Below, one piece after another: positions 6,527 through 14,011 of a stretch of DNA of 17,463 nucleotides (its first letter is position 1; each line of letters begins with the position of its first letter). This stretch comes from an uncultured beta proteobacterium (lineage in GTDB: Bacteria > Pseudomonadota > Gammaproteobacteria > Burkholderiales > SG8-39). The stretch lies in the NCBI GenBank assembly GCA_903868285.1, contig CAIPUP010000318.1, forward strand, positions 1-17,463, given 5' to 3'. The position numbers were made by a program, and so were the translations under genes. A model generated the notes under the pieces. The model was not told the DNA's origin and did not search any database. It worked only from the letters and a program-made list of their open reading frames with translations.

Positions 6527-7087
6527 ATGAGCGATCAGCCCAATCTTGCCCGCCGAAATATGATTATCGGCACCACAGTCGCTGGCGGTGTCGCCGGCGT
6601 TGCGGCAGCGGTCTACCCGTTTGCTTCCAGCATGACCCCCTCCGACCGTGCCAAGGCGGCCGGCGCACCGGTGGAGGTGGACATCAGCCGCCTCGAACCC
6701 GGTCAGAAAATCGACGTCGAATGGCAGGGCAAGGTGGTGTGGGTGGTCAAGCGCACCCAGGAAATGATCGAGTCGGTGGCCAAGAGCGATGCATTGGTGG
6801 CCGATCCCGAGTCGGGCAGCAACCAGCAGCCCGGCTATGCCAAGAACAAGCTGCGCTCGATCAAGCCGGAGGTGTTCGTGGCCGTGGGCATCTGCAGCCA
6901 TCTGGGCTGCTCGCCGACCTTCAAGCCTGAAGACAATGTGTTCTATTGCCCCTGCCATGGCTCGAAGTTCGACCTCGCCGGGCGTGTCTACAAGGGTGTG
7001 CCTGCACCGACCAACCTGATCGTGCCGCAACACACCTTCCTGTCCGAGGGCAAGATCCTCGTTGGCGAAGATCAGAAGGGGGCATAA
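6527..7087 (+). CDS. petA: PetA, Rieske iron-sulfur subunit of the cytochrome bc1 complex
   Basis: The Rieske protein takes the first electron from quinol at the Qo site and passes it to cytochrome c1. The 186-residue protein begins with a twin-arginine signal (LARRNMIIG, residues 7-15) that runs into an uncleaved membrane anchor (about 12-31). The [2Fe-2S] site is visible as CSHLGC (123-128) and CPCHGS (141-146). These hold the two Cys and two His ligands and the two disulphide Cys residues, and the PAP-like loop VPAPTN follows (158-163). Rieske proteins are known Tat substrates, and tatABC lies about 2.3 kb upstream. petB begins 3 nt after the stop. Confidence 0.97.
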   Translation: MSDQPNLARRNMIIGTTVAGGVAGVAAAVYPFASSMTPSDRAKAAGAPVEVDISRLEPGQKIDVEWQGKVVWVVKRTQEMIESVAKSDALVADPESGSNQQPGYAKNKLRSIKPEVFVAVGICSHLGCSPTFKPEDNVFYCPCHGSKFDLAGRVYKGVPAPTNLIVPQHTFLSEGKILVGEDQKGA

Positions 7088-7090
7088 GCC

Positions 7091-8395
7091 ATGGCCGCAT
7101 CCCAGAAAGAACCGGTCAACATCGACTTCGCCGGCCCGCTCAACCGTCCGGTGAGCGGTCTGCTGACCTGGGTGGATCAGCGTTTCCCGCTGATTTCAAC
7201 CTGGAAGGCGCATCTTTCCGAGTACTACGCGCCGAAGAACTTTAACTTCTGGTACTTCTTTGGTGCGCTCTCGATGCTGGTGCTGATCCAGATCACCACC
7301 GGTATCTTCCTCACCATGAACTACAAGCCCGATGCGAGTATGGCCTTCGCTTCGGTCGAGTACATCATGCGCGAGGTGCCGGGTGGCTGGTTGATCCGCT
7401 ACATGCACTCCACCGGCGCATCGGCGTTTTTCATCTGCGTCTATCTGCATATGTTCCGTGGCCTGATGTACGGCTCGTATCAGCGCCCGCGAGAGCTGAT
7501 CTGGATTTTCGGCGTGCTGATATTCCTGACGTTGATGGGCGAGGCCTTCTTCGGCTATCTGTTGCCGTGGGGGCAGATGTCGTTCTGGGGCGCGCAGGTG
7601 ATCGTCAACCTGTTTGGCACGGTGCCACTCATCGGGCCGGATCTGGCGGTCTGGATACGCGGCGATTTCGTGGTGTCCGACGCCACACTGAACCGCTTCT
7701 TTGCCTTCCATGTGATTGCCCTGCCGCTGGTGTTGCTGGGTCTGGTCGCAGCGCACATCCTGGCGCTGCATGAGGGCGGTTCCAACAACCCGGACGGCGT
7801 CGAGATCAAGGACAAGAAGGACGCCAAGGGCATACCGCTGGATGGCATTCCCTTCCATCCGTACTACACCGTGAAGGACATGTTCGGCGCTTCGGTGTTC
7901 CTGTTCGTGTTCTTTGCCATCGTGTTTTTTGCGCCCGAGGTCGGCGGCTATTTCCTGGAGCACAACAACTTTGTGCCGGCCGATCCGCTCAAGACCCCCG
8001 AGCACATCGCACCGGTGTGGTACTTCACCCCTTACTACTCGATTCTGCGTGCCGTGCCGCCGATGTTCGAATCGCAGTTCCCGGGTGTGGCGGCCATGGG
8101 TGCCTCGACTCTGATTTTCTTTCTGATGCCGTGGTTGGACCGCAGCCCGGTGAGGTCGATTCGCTACCGCGGCCTGGAATACAAGTTGTGGTTGGCGGTG
8201 TTCGTGGTGAGCTTCCTGGTGCTGGGCTGGTTGGGTACCAAGCCGACCGATTTCCTCGGCAAGATCGGTGGCATTGAAACCGCCACCTTGCTGGCGCGCT
8301 TTTTCACCGTGCTGTATTTCGCCTTCTTCGTTCTGATGCCGTGGTACTCGGCACGCGACAAGACCAAACCCGTGCCGGAAAGGGTGACTGGATGA
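7091..8395 (+). CDS. petB: PetB, cytochrome b of the bc1 complex
   Basis: This multispanning quinol-oxidising subunit carries two b hemes and forms the Qo and Qi sites. The 434-residue length is a full-length cytochrome b in one chain, not a split b6/subunit IV pair. Heme ligands are His106 (RYMHS) and His120 (YLHMFRG) in helix B, and His207 (FAFHVIA) and His222 (AAHILALHEGG) in helix D. The Qo-site tetrad, PEWY in mitochondria and alphaproteobacteria, reads PVWY here at 308-311. An insertion-like charged loop EIKDKKDAKGIPLDG (about 238-252) follows helix D. The stop overlaps the petC start (ATGA). Confidence 0.97.
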   Translation: MAASQKEPVNIDFAGPLNRPVSGLLTWVDQRFPLISTWKAHLSEYYAPKNFNFWYFFGALSMLVLIQITTGIFLTMNYKPDASMAFASVEYIMREVPGGWLIRYMHSTGASAFFICVYLHMFRGLMYGSYQRPRELIWIFGVLIFLTLMGEAFFGYLLPWGQMSFWGAQVIVNLFGTVPLIGPDLAVWIRGDFVVSDATLNRFFAFHVIALPLVLLGLVAAHILALHEGGSNNPDGVEIKDKKDAKGIPLDGIPFHPYYTVKDMFGASVFLFVFFAIVFFAPEVGGYFLEHNNFVPADPLKTPEHIAPVWYFTPYYSILRAVPPMFESQFPGVAAMGASTLIFFLMPWLDRSPVRSIRYRGLEYKLWLAVFVVSFLVLGWLGTKPTDFLGKIGGIETATLLARFFTVLYFAFFVLMPWYSARDKTKPVPERVTG

Positions 8396-9228
8396 AAACC
8401 GTGAAATCGTTTGTTATGTCATTCGCGCTGTCGGCGTCGATCGGTCTGCCCTTGCTTTCGCTTTCGGGTTCCGTCGCCGCCGGTGGCGCCGAGCTGGTGC
8501 TGGATCGGGTGCATATCGATGTGCGTGACCAGGCCAGCCTGCAAAGTGGTGCACGCACCTTCGTCAACCAGTGCATGGGCTGTCACTCGGCGTCACTGAT
8601 GCGCTACAGCAAGCTGCGCGATATCGGGCTGACCGATCAGCAGATCAAGGACAACCTGCTGTTCGCAGGTGAAAAAGTCGGCGAGATGATGAACGCCGGC
8701 ATGACGCGCAAGGATGGCAAGGAGTGGTTTGGTGCAGCGCCGCCGGATTTGTCGGTGGAAGCGCGCTCGCGTGGTGCTGAATGGCTCTACACCTACCTGC
8801 GCACCTTCTATCGCGATCCGTCGACCACCACCGGCTGGAACAATCTGGTGTTCGAGCGTGTGGCCATGCCGCATGTGCTGTGGCCGCAGTCCGGTCAGGC
8901 GGTGCTCGAGGTCAAGGAGTTCAAGACGGCTGACGAATTGCGTGCGGCCCAGCTGCAGGCCAAGCGTTTTGCGCGTGCCGAGTCGGTCACCGAGGCCGAT
9001 GGTTCGCATCGCTATCTGCTCAAGACCACCCGCATCGAGACCCCGGGTAGCCAAACTGCACTGGAGTTCGATCGCACGGTGCGTGATCTGGTGACCTTCA
9101 TGGTCTGGATGGGTGAGCCCGAACAGATTGCCCGCAAGCGCCTGGGCGTGATGGTGTTGATGTTTCTCGGACTGCTGATCGCTCTGACCTATTTCCTGAA
9201 AAAGGAATTCTGGAAAGACGTGCACTGA
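8392..9228 (+). CDS. petC: PetC, cytochrome c1 of the bc1 complex
   Basis: Cytochrome c1 takes electrons from the Rieske centre and donates them to soluble cytochrome c on the periplasmic side. The 278-residue protein has an Sec-type N-terminal signal (about residues 1-30, ending SGSVAAGG) and the heme c attachment motif CMGCH at 61-65. APPDLS (116-121) and the MPHVLW segment (159-164), whose Met is the likely axial ligand, are also present. A C-terminal membrane anchor spans about 251-269. The start at 8392 is chosen because it overlaps the petB stop and begins a good signal peptide; an in-frame ATG at 8341 would lie deep inside petB. Confidence 0.96.
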   Translation: MKTVKSFVMSFALSASIGLPLLSLSGSVAAGGAELVLDRVHIDVRDQASLQSGARTFVNQCMGCHSASLMRYSKLRDIGLTDQQIKDNLLFAGEKVGEMMNAGMTRKDGKEWFGAAPPDLSVEARSRGAEWLYTYLRTFYRDPSTTTGWNNLVFERVAMPHVLWPQSGQAVLEVKEFKTADELRAAQLQAKRFARAESVTEADGSHRYLLKTTRIETPGSQTALEFDRTVRDLVTFMVWMGEPEQIARKRLGVMVLMFLGLLIALTYFLKKEFWKDVH

Positions 9229-9232
9229 CGGC

Positions 9233-9255
9233 GGCAGGGGCGAATCCGCCCCGCC
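9233..9255 (+). other. Strong G+C hairpin after petC
   Basis: GGGGCG (9237-9242) and CGCCCC (9247-9252) pair around AATC. Three more pairs (9233-9235 with 9253-9255) flank a single bulged A. The hairpin starts 4 nt after the petC stop. No T-run follows, so it is more likely an RNA-stabilising or processing hairpin, or a weak terminator, than a classic intrinsic terminator. petC to sspA is 109 nt. Confidence 0.5.
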
Positions 9256-9337
9256 TGCCCGCTGCTCCCCGGTTTCAGGCATGTGCGTCACTGCGACGCA
9301 TGGCGCTGCGCCGGTATTTTTCAAGGATGTCCAAGAC

Positions 9338-9937
9338 ATGATGAACCTGTATTCCGGAACCACCTGCCCGTTTTCGCAGCGTTGCCGCATCGTCCTGTAC
9401 GAGAAGGGCATGGACTTCCAGATCATCGATGTAGACATGTACAACAAGCCCGAAGACATCGCGGTGATGAACCCGTACAACCGTCTGCCGGTACTGGTCG
9501 AGCGCGATCTGATTCTGTATGAATCCAACATCATCAATGAGTACATCGACGAGCGTTTCCCGCATCCGCAACTGATGCCGGCCGATCCGGTGATGCGGGC
9601 CAGGGCGCGCTTGTTCCTGTTTCAGTTCGAGGTCGAGTTGTTCTCGCAGATCGAAGCGCTGGAGCATGGCAATGCCAAGGCCCAGGACAAGGCGCGGGCG
9701 CATGTCTCCGACCGTCTGGTGCAGATGGCACCGGTGTTCACCAAGCAAAAGCACATGCTGGGCGATGAATTCTCGATGCTGGATGTAGCCATCTCGCCGC
9801 TGTTGTGGCGCCTGGATTACTACGGCATTGCGCTGCCCAAGTCTGCCGCGCCGATCATGAAATACGCCGAGCGTCTGTTCTCGCGCCCGGCCTTCATCGA
9901 CGCACTGACCCCGTCCGAGAAAGTGATGCGTAAGTAA
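9338..9937 (+). CDS. sspA: SspA, stringent starvation protein A (GST-fold RNA polymerase-associated regulator)
   Basis: SspA binds RNA polymerase and reprogrammes transcription in starvation and acid stress. The 199-residue protein has a thioredoxin-like N-terminal domain (MNLYSGTTCPFSQRCRIVLYEKG, about residues 2-24), then NPYNRLPVLVERDLILYESNIINEYIDERFPHPQLMP and an all-helical GST C-terminal domain. The surface Pro-His-Pro motif known to matter in E. coli SspA is present at 75-77. The start at 9338 is preferred to an in-frame ATG at 9281 because AAGGA (9323-9327) lies at suitable distance and the family begins MMxLYSG. Its position after petABC is typical of betaproteobacteria. sspB follows after 46 nt. 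Confidence 0.95.
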   Translation: MMNLYSGTTCPFSQRCRIVLYEKGMDFQIIDVDMYNKPEDIAVMNPYNRLPVLVERDLILYESNIINEYIDERFPHPQLMPADPVMRARARLFLFQFEVELFSQIEALEHGNAKAQDKARAHVSDRLVQMAPVFTKQKHMLGDEFSMLDVAISPLLWRLDYYGIALPKSAAPIMKYAERLFSRPAFIDALTPSEKVMRK

Positions 9938-9983
9938 GTATTTGATTTAATTGAGGAATTTAAGACCGTAGCGAGAGCCTGGC

Positions 9984-10493
9984 ATGTCCGAACCCATCTC
10001 CACCAAGCCCTACCTGATGCGTGCCATCTACGAGTGGTGCGTCGACAACGGCTATACGCCGTATGTCTCGGTGATGGTGGACGCCAATACCCGGGTGCCG
10101 ATGGAATATGTGCGCGATGGCGAAATCGTGCTCAACGTCGGGCCGCTGGCGACCAATCGTTTGCATATCGGCAACGATATGGTGGAGTGCACCGCACGCT
10201 TCTCCGGTGTGGCGCGCGAATTGCTGATTCCGGTGTGTACCGTCAGCGCCATTTATGCCCGTGAAAACGGCCAGGGTATGTCGTTCGAGGCTCAGCCTTC
10301 GGTGGCTTCGGACAGCGCTGCATCGGGTCCCGCATCGAGTCCCGCGGTCGGCGCGGCAGTCAGCCCAGGGGCTAGTCCTGGCTTGAGTCCGGTTGCTGGT
10401 GTTGCGCCCGGCGCATCGAGTGCGCCTGCTTCCTCGGTGGTGGCGCTGGATCCAGCCGCGACTGGCAAGCCCAGTCTGCGAATCGTGAAATAG
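9984..10493 (+). CDS. sspB: SspB, ClpXP protease specificity-enhancing factor
   Basis: SspB delivers ssrA-tagged and other substrates to the ClpXP protease. Residues 1-103 form the substrate-binding domain: STKPYLMRAIYEWCVDNGYTPYVSV, then VLNVGPLATNRLHIGNDMVECTARFSG and a strand block containing VSAIYARENGQGM. A flexible Ala/Ser/Pro/Gly-rich linker of about 55 residues (105-160) follows. The protein ends in GKPSLRIVK, which matches the ClpX-binding tail of SspB proteins. The linker looks longer than in enteric SspB. The ATG has only a weak purine stretch ahead of it (GCGAGAGCC). The stop lies 11 nt before the fdrA-like gene, with no hairpin or promoter visible between. Confidence 0.94.
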   Translation: MSEPISTKPYLMRAIYEWCVDNGYTPYVSVMVDANTRVPMEYVRDGEIVLNVGPLATNRLHIGNDMVECTARFSGVARELLIPVCTVSAIYARENGQGMSFEAQPSVASDSAASGPASSPAVGAAVSPGASPGLSPVAGVAPGASSAPASSVVALDPAATGKPSLRIVK

Positions 10494-10504
10494 GTGCGCT
10501 GACC

Positions 10505-12211
10505 ATGACCCTGCAGGTATCCGTTCGCAGCAATCTGTACAAGGACTCGGTGGCGCTGATGCGCATCGCCGAGGAGGTACGTGCTGCCACCGGTGTGGCG
10601 CGTGCCACGCTGCTGATGGGTACCGAGGCCAACAAGGCAATACTGGAACAGGCCGGATTATTCAGCGATGCTCTGCGCGCAGCGCGTGCCGCCGATCTGA
10701 TGGTGCTGGTGGAGGACGCCGACGACCATGACGGCAGTCGTGTCGCTGCGGCGTTGCAACTGGCCGAGCGACTGCTTGCGGGCAAGGCGGCAGCAAGCCA
10801 ACCCGGCGTGCAGCAGATGTCGCCACAGTCGATGGCGATGGCGGTCGCAGCCGCTAACGAGGCGGGCAACAAGTCAGGCCTGGCACAGATTTCGGTACCC
10901 GGTGCGTATGCGGCGGCCGAGGCGCTCAAGGCGATCAAGGCCGGTTTGGATGTATTCCTGTTTTCGGACAATGTCCCGCTGGAACAGGAGCTGGCCATCA
11001 AGCAACTGGCCCAGGCCCATGGCCGGCTGGTGATGGGGCCGGATTGCGGCACTGCCATCGTCGGTGGGGTACCGCTGGGTTTTGCCAACCAGGTGCGACG
11101 TGGTCGCATAGGCTTGGTGGGTGCCTCCGGCACGGGTCTGCAGGAAGTCAGCTGCCAGATCCACGCGCTGGGCGAGGGTGTGTCGCACGCGTTGGGCACC
11201 GGCGGGCGCGATCCGAGCGCAGCCATCGGCGGCATCAGCTTGCATGCCGCCATGGAAATGCTGGCAGCGGATGCCTCGACCGAGGTCATCGTATTGATTT
11301 CCAAGCCACCGGCTGCGCCGGTGGTGCAAAGCCTGAACGCGCGCATGCAGCAGTTGGCAGCGCAGACCGGCAAACACTTTGTGGTGCTGTTTCTGGGCGC
11401 TTCACCGTCTGCAGCCCTGCCGGGTATCACTCCGGTCGGCACGCTGTTCGAAGCCGCCGCACAGGCGGTTGCGCTGGTGCAGGGCAAGGGCAAGGGCAAG
11501 GCCGATACGGCGACCCGCGTCGGCGCGGCGGAATCGGTCAACGTAGCTGCACTGCCCAAGCCCTTGGACAACGCGCAGAACAGCTCGCAGAACAGCGCGC
11601 AGCACAGCCCGCAGCAGCGTTATGTCCGCGGTTTGTTCTCTGGTGGCACCTTCTGCACCGAGGCCCAGGCCATCTGGCAAGCGCATGGCTTGCGTTGCTG
11701 GTCGAATGTGCCGCTGGATAAATCCTTGCTGCTGTCAGATGCGCGGTGCTCGCAGGAACACACGGCGGTCGATCTGGGTGACGATGTTTTCACTGTGGGT
11801 CGACCGCATCCGATGATCGATCCGCAGTTGCGCATCGAGCGCCTGCTGGCCGAGGCCGCCGACCCTACGGTGGCCGTGATCTTGCTGGATGTGGTGCTGG
11901 GCTGGGGCAGTCATGCCGATCCGGCTGGTGCCCTCGCCCCTGCCATTCGCCAGGCGTGCGCCATCGCCTCGGCCGATGGTCGCGCGCTGTCGGTGATTGG
12001 CTTTGTCACCGGCACCGCAGATGACCCGCAAAACCTTGCAGCGCAGCGTGAATGCCTGCTGCAGGCCGGCGTCACGCTGGCAGATTCTTCCAGCGCGGCA
12101 GCGATGGTGGTGCTGCCTTTGCTGGCGCAACTCGCTGCAGCCGCGCCAAGTCAGAGCGCGCTAAATCTTGCCAGCGGCAAGGCAGAACGCAGCAAGGCGG
12201 TGGTCTCATGA
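10505..12211 (+). CDS. fdrA: FdrA-like acyl-CoA synthetase-fold protein (candidate carbamoyltransferase subunit)
   Basis: FdrA resembles the alpha subunit of succinyl-CoA synthetase. As I recall, E. coli FdrA (renamed AllF) is one of three proteins needed for oxamate carbamoyltransferase activity. The 568-residue protein shows SVPGAYAAAEALKAIKAGLDVFLFSDNVPLEQE (about 130-162), GRLVMGPDCGTAI (173-185) and RIGLVGASGTGLQEVSCQIH (201-220). GTGGRDPSAAIGG (231-243) is followed by a second half starting near RGLFSGGTFCTEAQAIW (375-391) with HPMIDP (435-440). A low-complexity linker at about 325-371 joins the halves and includes Gln/Asn/Ser repeats. It starts 11 nt after sspB and overlaps the carbamate kinase start by ATGA. 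Family membership is clear; the exact reaction here is inferred. Confidence 0.9.
   Translation: MTLQVSVRSNLYKDSVALMRIAEEVRAATGVARATLLMGTEANKAILEQAGLFSDALRAARAADLMVLVEDADDHDGSRVAAALQLAERLLAGKAAASQPGVQQMSPQSMAMAVAAANEAGNKSGLAQISVPGAYAAAEALKAIKAGLDVFLFSDNVPLEQELAIKQLAQAHGRLVMGPDCGTAIVGGVPLGFANQVRRGRIGLVGASGTGLQEVSCQIHALGEGVSHALGTGGRDPSAAIGGISLHAAMEMLAADASTEVIVLISKPPAAPVVQSLNARMQQLAAQTGKHFVVLFLGASPSAALPGITPVGTLFEAAAQAVALVQGKGKGKADTATRVGAAESVNVAALPKPLDNAQNSSQNSAQHSPQQRYVRGLFSGGTFCTEAQAIWQAHGLRCWSNVPLDKSLLLSDARCSQEHTAVDLGDDVFTVGRPHPMIDPQLRIERLLAEAADPTVAVILLDVVLGWGSHADPAGALAPAIRQACAIASADGRALSVIGFVTGTADDPQNLAAQRECLLQAGVTLADSSSAAAMVVLPLLAQLAAAAPSQSALNLASGKAERSKAVVS
11573..11620 (+). repeat. 12-bp in-frame repeat encoding the FdrA linker
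   Basis: Three close copies and one diverged copy of a 12-bp unit (GCGCAGAACAGC type) occupy 11573-11584, 11585-11596, 11597-11608 and 11609-11620. They encode the Gln/Asn/Ser-rich part of the linker between the two halves of the FdrA-like protein. A shorter run of GGCAAG hexamers lies just upstream, near 11485-11500. Frame is preserved by the period. Confidence 0.7.
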
Positions 12212-13197
12212 GCGCCGCACGCATCGCGGTGGTGGCTTTTGGTGGTAATGCCGTCTACCCGCCCAATATTCGAGGTCTGGCAGAAGAGCAATTGGAAGTC
12301 ATGGCTGGCGTGTGCCGGCAACTGGTGCAACTGATCAAGGCTGGCTGGCAGCTGGTGATCACCCATGGCAATGGTCCGGTGGTCGGCAACATTCTGTTTC
12401 GCATGGCGCGGACCGCCAGCGAATTGCCGCCGATGCCCATGGATGTGTGCGTGGCGCATTCCCAGGGCGGCATGGGTTACATGCTGCAGCAATCGCTCGG
12501 AAATGTGATGCGCGAGGCTGGACTGCCGGCCAGCGTGTGTGCCATGGTCACGCAGGTGGAGGTCGATGCGGCCGACCCGGCATTCCAGCATCCGACCAAA
12601 CCGGTGGGACGTTTTTTTTCTGCCGATGAAGCGCAGCAGATGGCGCAACAAACCGGCTGGACCTTTGCCGAGGATTCCGGCCGAGGCTGGCGGCGTGTGG
12701 TGCCCTCGCCGGCGCCGCTGCGCATTCTCGAGATCGACGCCGTGCGGGCGCTGATGCAGGCGGGCATCTTGCCGGTGGTGTCCGGTGGCGGCGGCATACC
12801 GGTGGTGCGCGCTGCCGATGGCAGCTACCACGGTGCGCCGGCGGTGATCGACAAGGACCTCACCAGCGCCATGCTAGCCACCGAACTCGGGGCACAGAAA
12901 CTATTGCTGCTGACCGGTGTCGATCAGGTGGCGCTGGATTTCGGACGCCCGACGCAGCGGCTGCTGGATCGTCTGACCGTGAGCGAGGCGCGTGAACATT
13001 ATCTGGCCGGGCAGTTTCCGCCCGGCAGCATGGGACCAAAGGTGCAGGCGGCGATGCAGTTTTTGCAGTCGGCACAGTGTGGTGTAGCAGCAGGGTCCGG
13101 TGGCAGCAGCGCCGGGCGTGAAGTGGTGATTACTTCGCTCGACCGGGCGGTCGAGGCGATGGACGGCAAAGCGGGAACAAGGATGGTCGCATCATGA
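12208..13197 (+). CDS. Carbamate kinase (ArcC family)
   Basis: Carbamate kinase transfers phosphate from carbamoyl phosphate to ADP, yielding ATP and carbamate that decays to ammonia and CO2. The 329-residue protein carries the amino acid kinase fold motifs: VVAFGGNAV at the N-terminus, LVITHGNGPVVGN (about residues 49-61), and the insert region KPVGRFFS. GRGWRRVVPSPAP, VVSGGGGIPV, APAVIDKDLTSAMLA and FPPGSMGPKV follow, all close to ArcC. The true start is the ATG at 12208, overlapping the fdrA stop; in-frame sequence further upstream is inside fdrA. In E. coli the equivalent gene beside fdrA is ybcF (allK, as I recall). No arcA or arcB is present, so its carbamoyl phosphate presumably comes from the neighbouring transferase. 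Confidence 0.94.
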   Translation: MSAARIAVVAFGGNAVYPPNIRGLAEEQLEVMAGVCRQLVQLIKAGWQLVITHGNGPVVGNILFRMARTASELPPMPMDVCVAHSQGGMGYMLQQSLGNVMREAGLPASVCAMVTQVEVDAADPAFQHPTKPVGRFFSADEAQQMAQQTGWTFAEDSGRGWRRVVPSPAPLRILEIDAVRALMQAGILPVVSGGGGIPVVRAADGSYHGAPAVIDKDLTSAMLATELGAQKLLLLTGVDQVALDFGRPTQRLLDRLTVSEAREHYLAGQFPPGSMGPKVQAAMQFLQSAQCGVAAGSGGSSAGREVVITSLDRAVEAMDGKAGTRMVAS

Positions 13198-13997
13198 AAG
13201 GCATCTCAGCAATCGGTTACAAGGCACATGAGGCACTGATGCGCTCGGGCGGTAAGGCCGAGCCGGTACCTTCGTTTGATGGCGCGCCCTATCTATTGGC
13301 GGCCAATGAAGTGATCTGGGTCGGGGCCAAGGACATCGCCATGCATCCGCGTGCGGTGGTGCTGCCGCGCGCATCCATTCGTGGCGAGACGCCGCGCACG
13401 TTCGAAATCGATCGTGCCTTGCCGTGGCGACCGTCGCCGATGCGCATCAGCGATCGTGGCAGTCGCTCGGTGGCCGAGGGCGCAGCGGTACTGCGCAAGC
13501 GCACCGGCGAGATGGGCGAGGCGCGTGGTCTGGGCGTGCTCACCACCGGCGGCCAGCCGGAATTTCCGCTCGATCAGGGCATGCCGCGCATTCGCGCCTT
13601 TCTCAAGGCGCTGGAAAAGGGCGACCACAATATGGCGCGTGAAACCGCGCTGCCGCTGCTGGGCTTCGGTCCTGGTCTGACGCCCTCGGGCGACGACTTC
13701 GTCGGTGCGGCATTGTTCGCACGCCAGCTGGTGGACGATTCACGCGAGTGGCTGGATGTGGCGCGCGCGCTCTCCGAAGCCATCACCACCCGCTCCAATG
13801 TCATCAGCGCTGCGCTGTTTCGCGACCTGATCCAGGGCCAGAGCTTTGCGCCGCTGCATGAGATGGTGTCGGCGCTGGTGGTGCATGAGTCGGTCGACCG
13901 TGCCATGGAAGCGGCCAAGCGCCTCACCGGCGTCGGCCAGTCCTCCGGCTGGGACATGTTCGCCGGCTTCGTGGCTGGCGCCACCGGCACGCTCTGA
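13194..13997 (+). CDS. DUF2877 protein (YlbF/AllH-like)
   Basis: This 267-residue protein belongs to the DUF2877 family. The hallmark is LLGFGPGLTPSGDDFVGAALF (about residues 155-175), a glycine-rich loop with two acidic residues. As I recall, the E. coli member YlbF (AllH) is required with FdrA and YlbE for oxamate carbamoyltransferase activity, but its individual role is unclear. No signal peptide or membrane segment is visible, so it is likely cytoplasmic. The start overlaps the carbamate kinase stop (ATGA), and the DUF1116 gene follows after 14 nt, which binds it firmly to this operon. Function is by family and context only. Confidence 0.88.
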   Translation: MKGISAIGYKAHEALMRSGGKAEPVPSFDGAPYLLAANEVIWVGAKDIAMHPRAVVLPRASIRGETPRTFEIDRALPWRPSPMRISDRGSRSVAEGAAVLRKRTGEMGEARGLGVLTTGGQPEFPLDQGMPRIRAFLKALEKGDHNMARETALPLLGFGPGLTPSGDDFVGAALFARQLVDDSREWLDVARALSEAITTRSNVISAALFRDLIQGQSFAPLHEMVSALVVHESVDRAMEAAKRLTGVGQSSGWDMFAGFVAGATGTL

Positions 13998-14011
13998 GTC
14001 TGGGCACCCGC

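Noticed and set aside
7196..8005. Antisense open frame (269 codons) over petB
   Set aside because: It is opposite a confident cytochrome b with all heme ligands, and no family resemblance is seen.
9233..9255. Hairpin after petC as an intrinsic terminator
   Set aside because: The stem is strong but no T-run follows, so it is listed only as an RNA structure.
8593..9546. Long antisense open frame (317 codons) over petC and sspA
   Set aside because: It lies opposite two well-conserved genes and its translation resembles no family; it is a by-product of high G+C codon bias.
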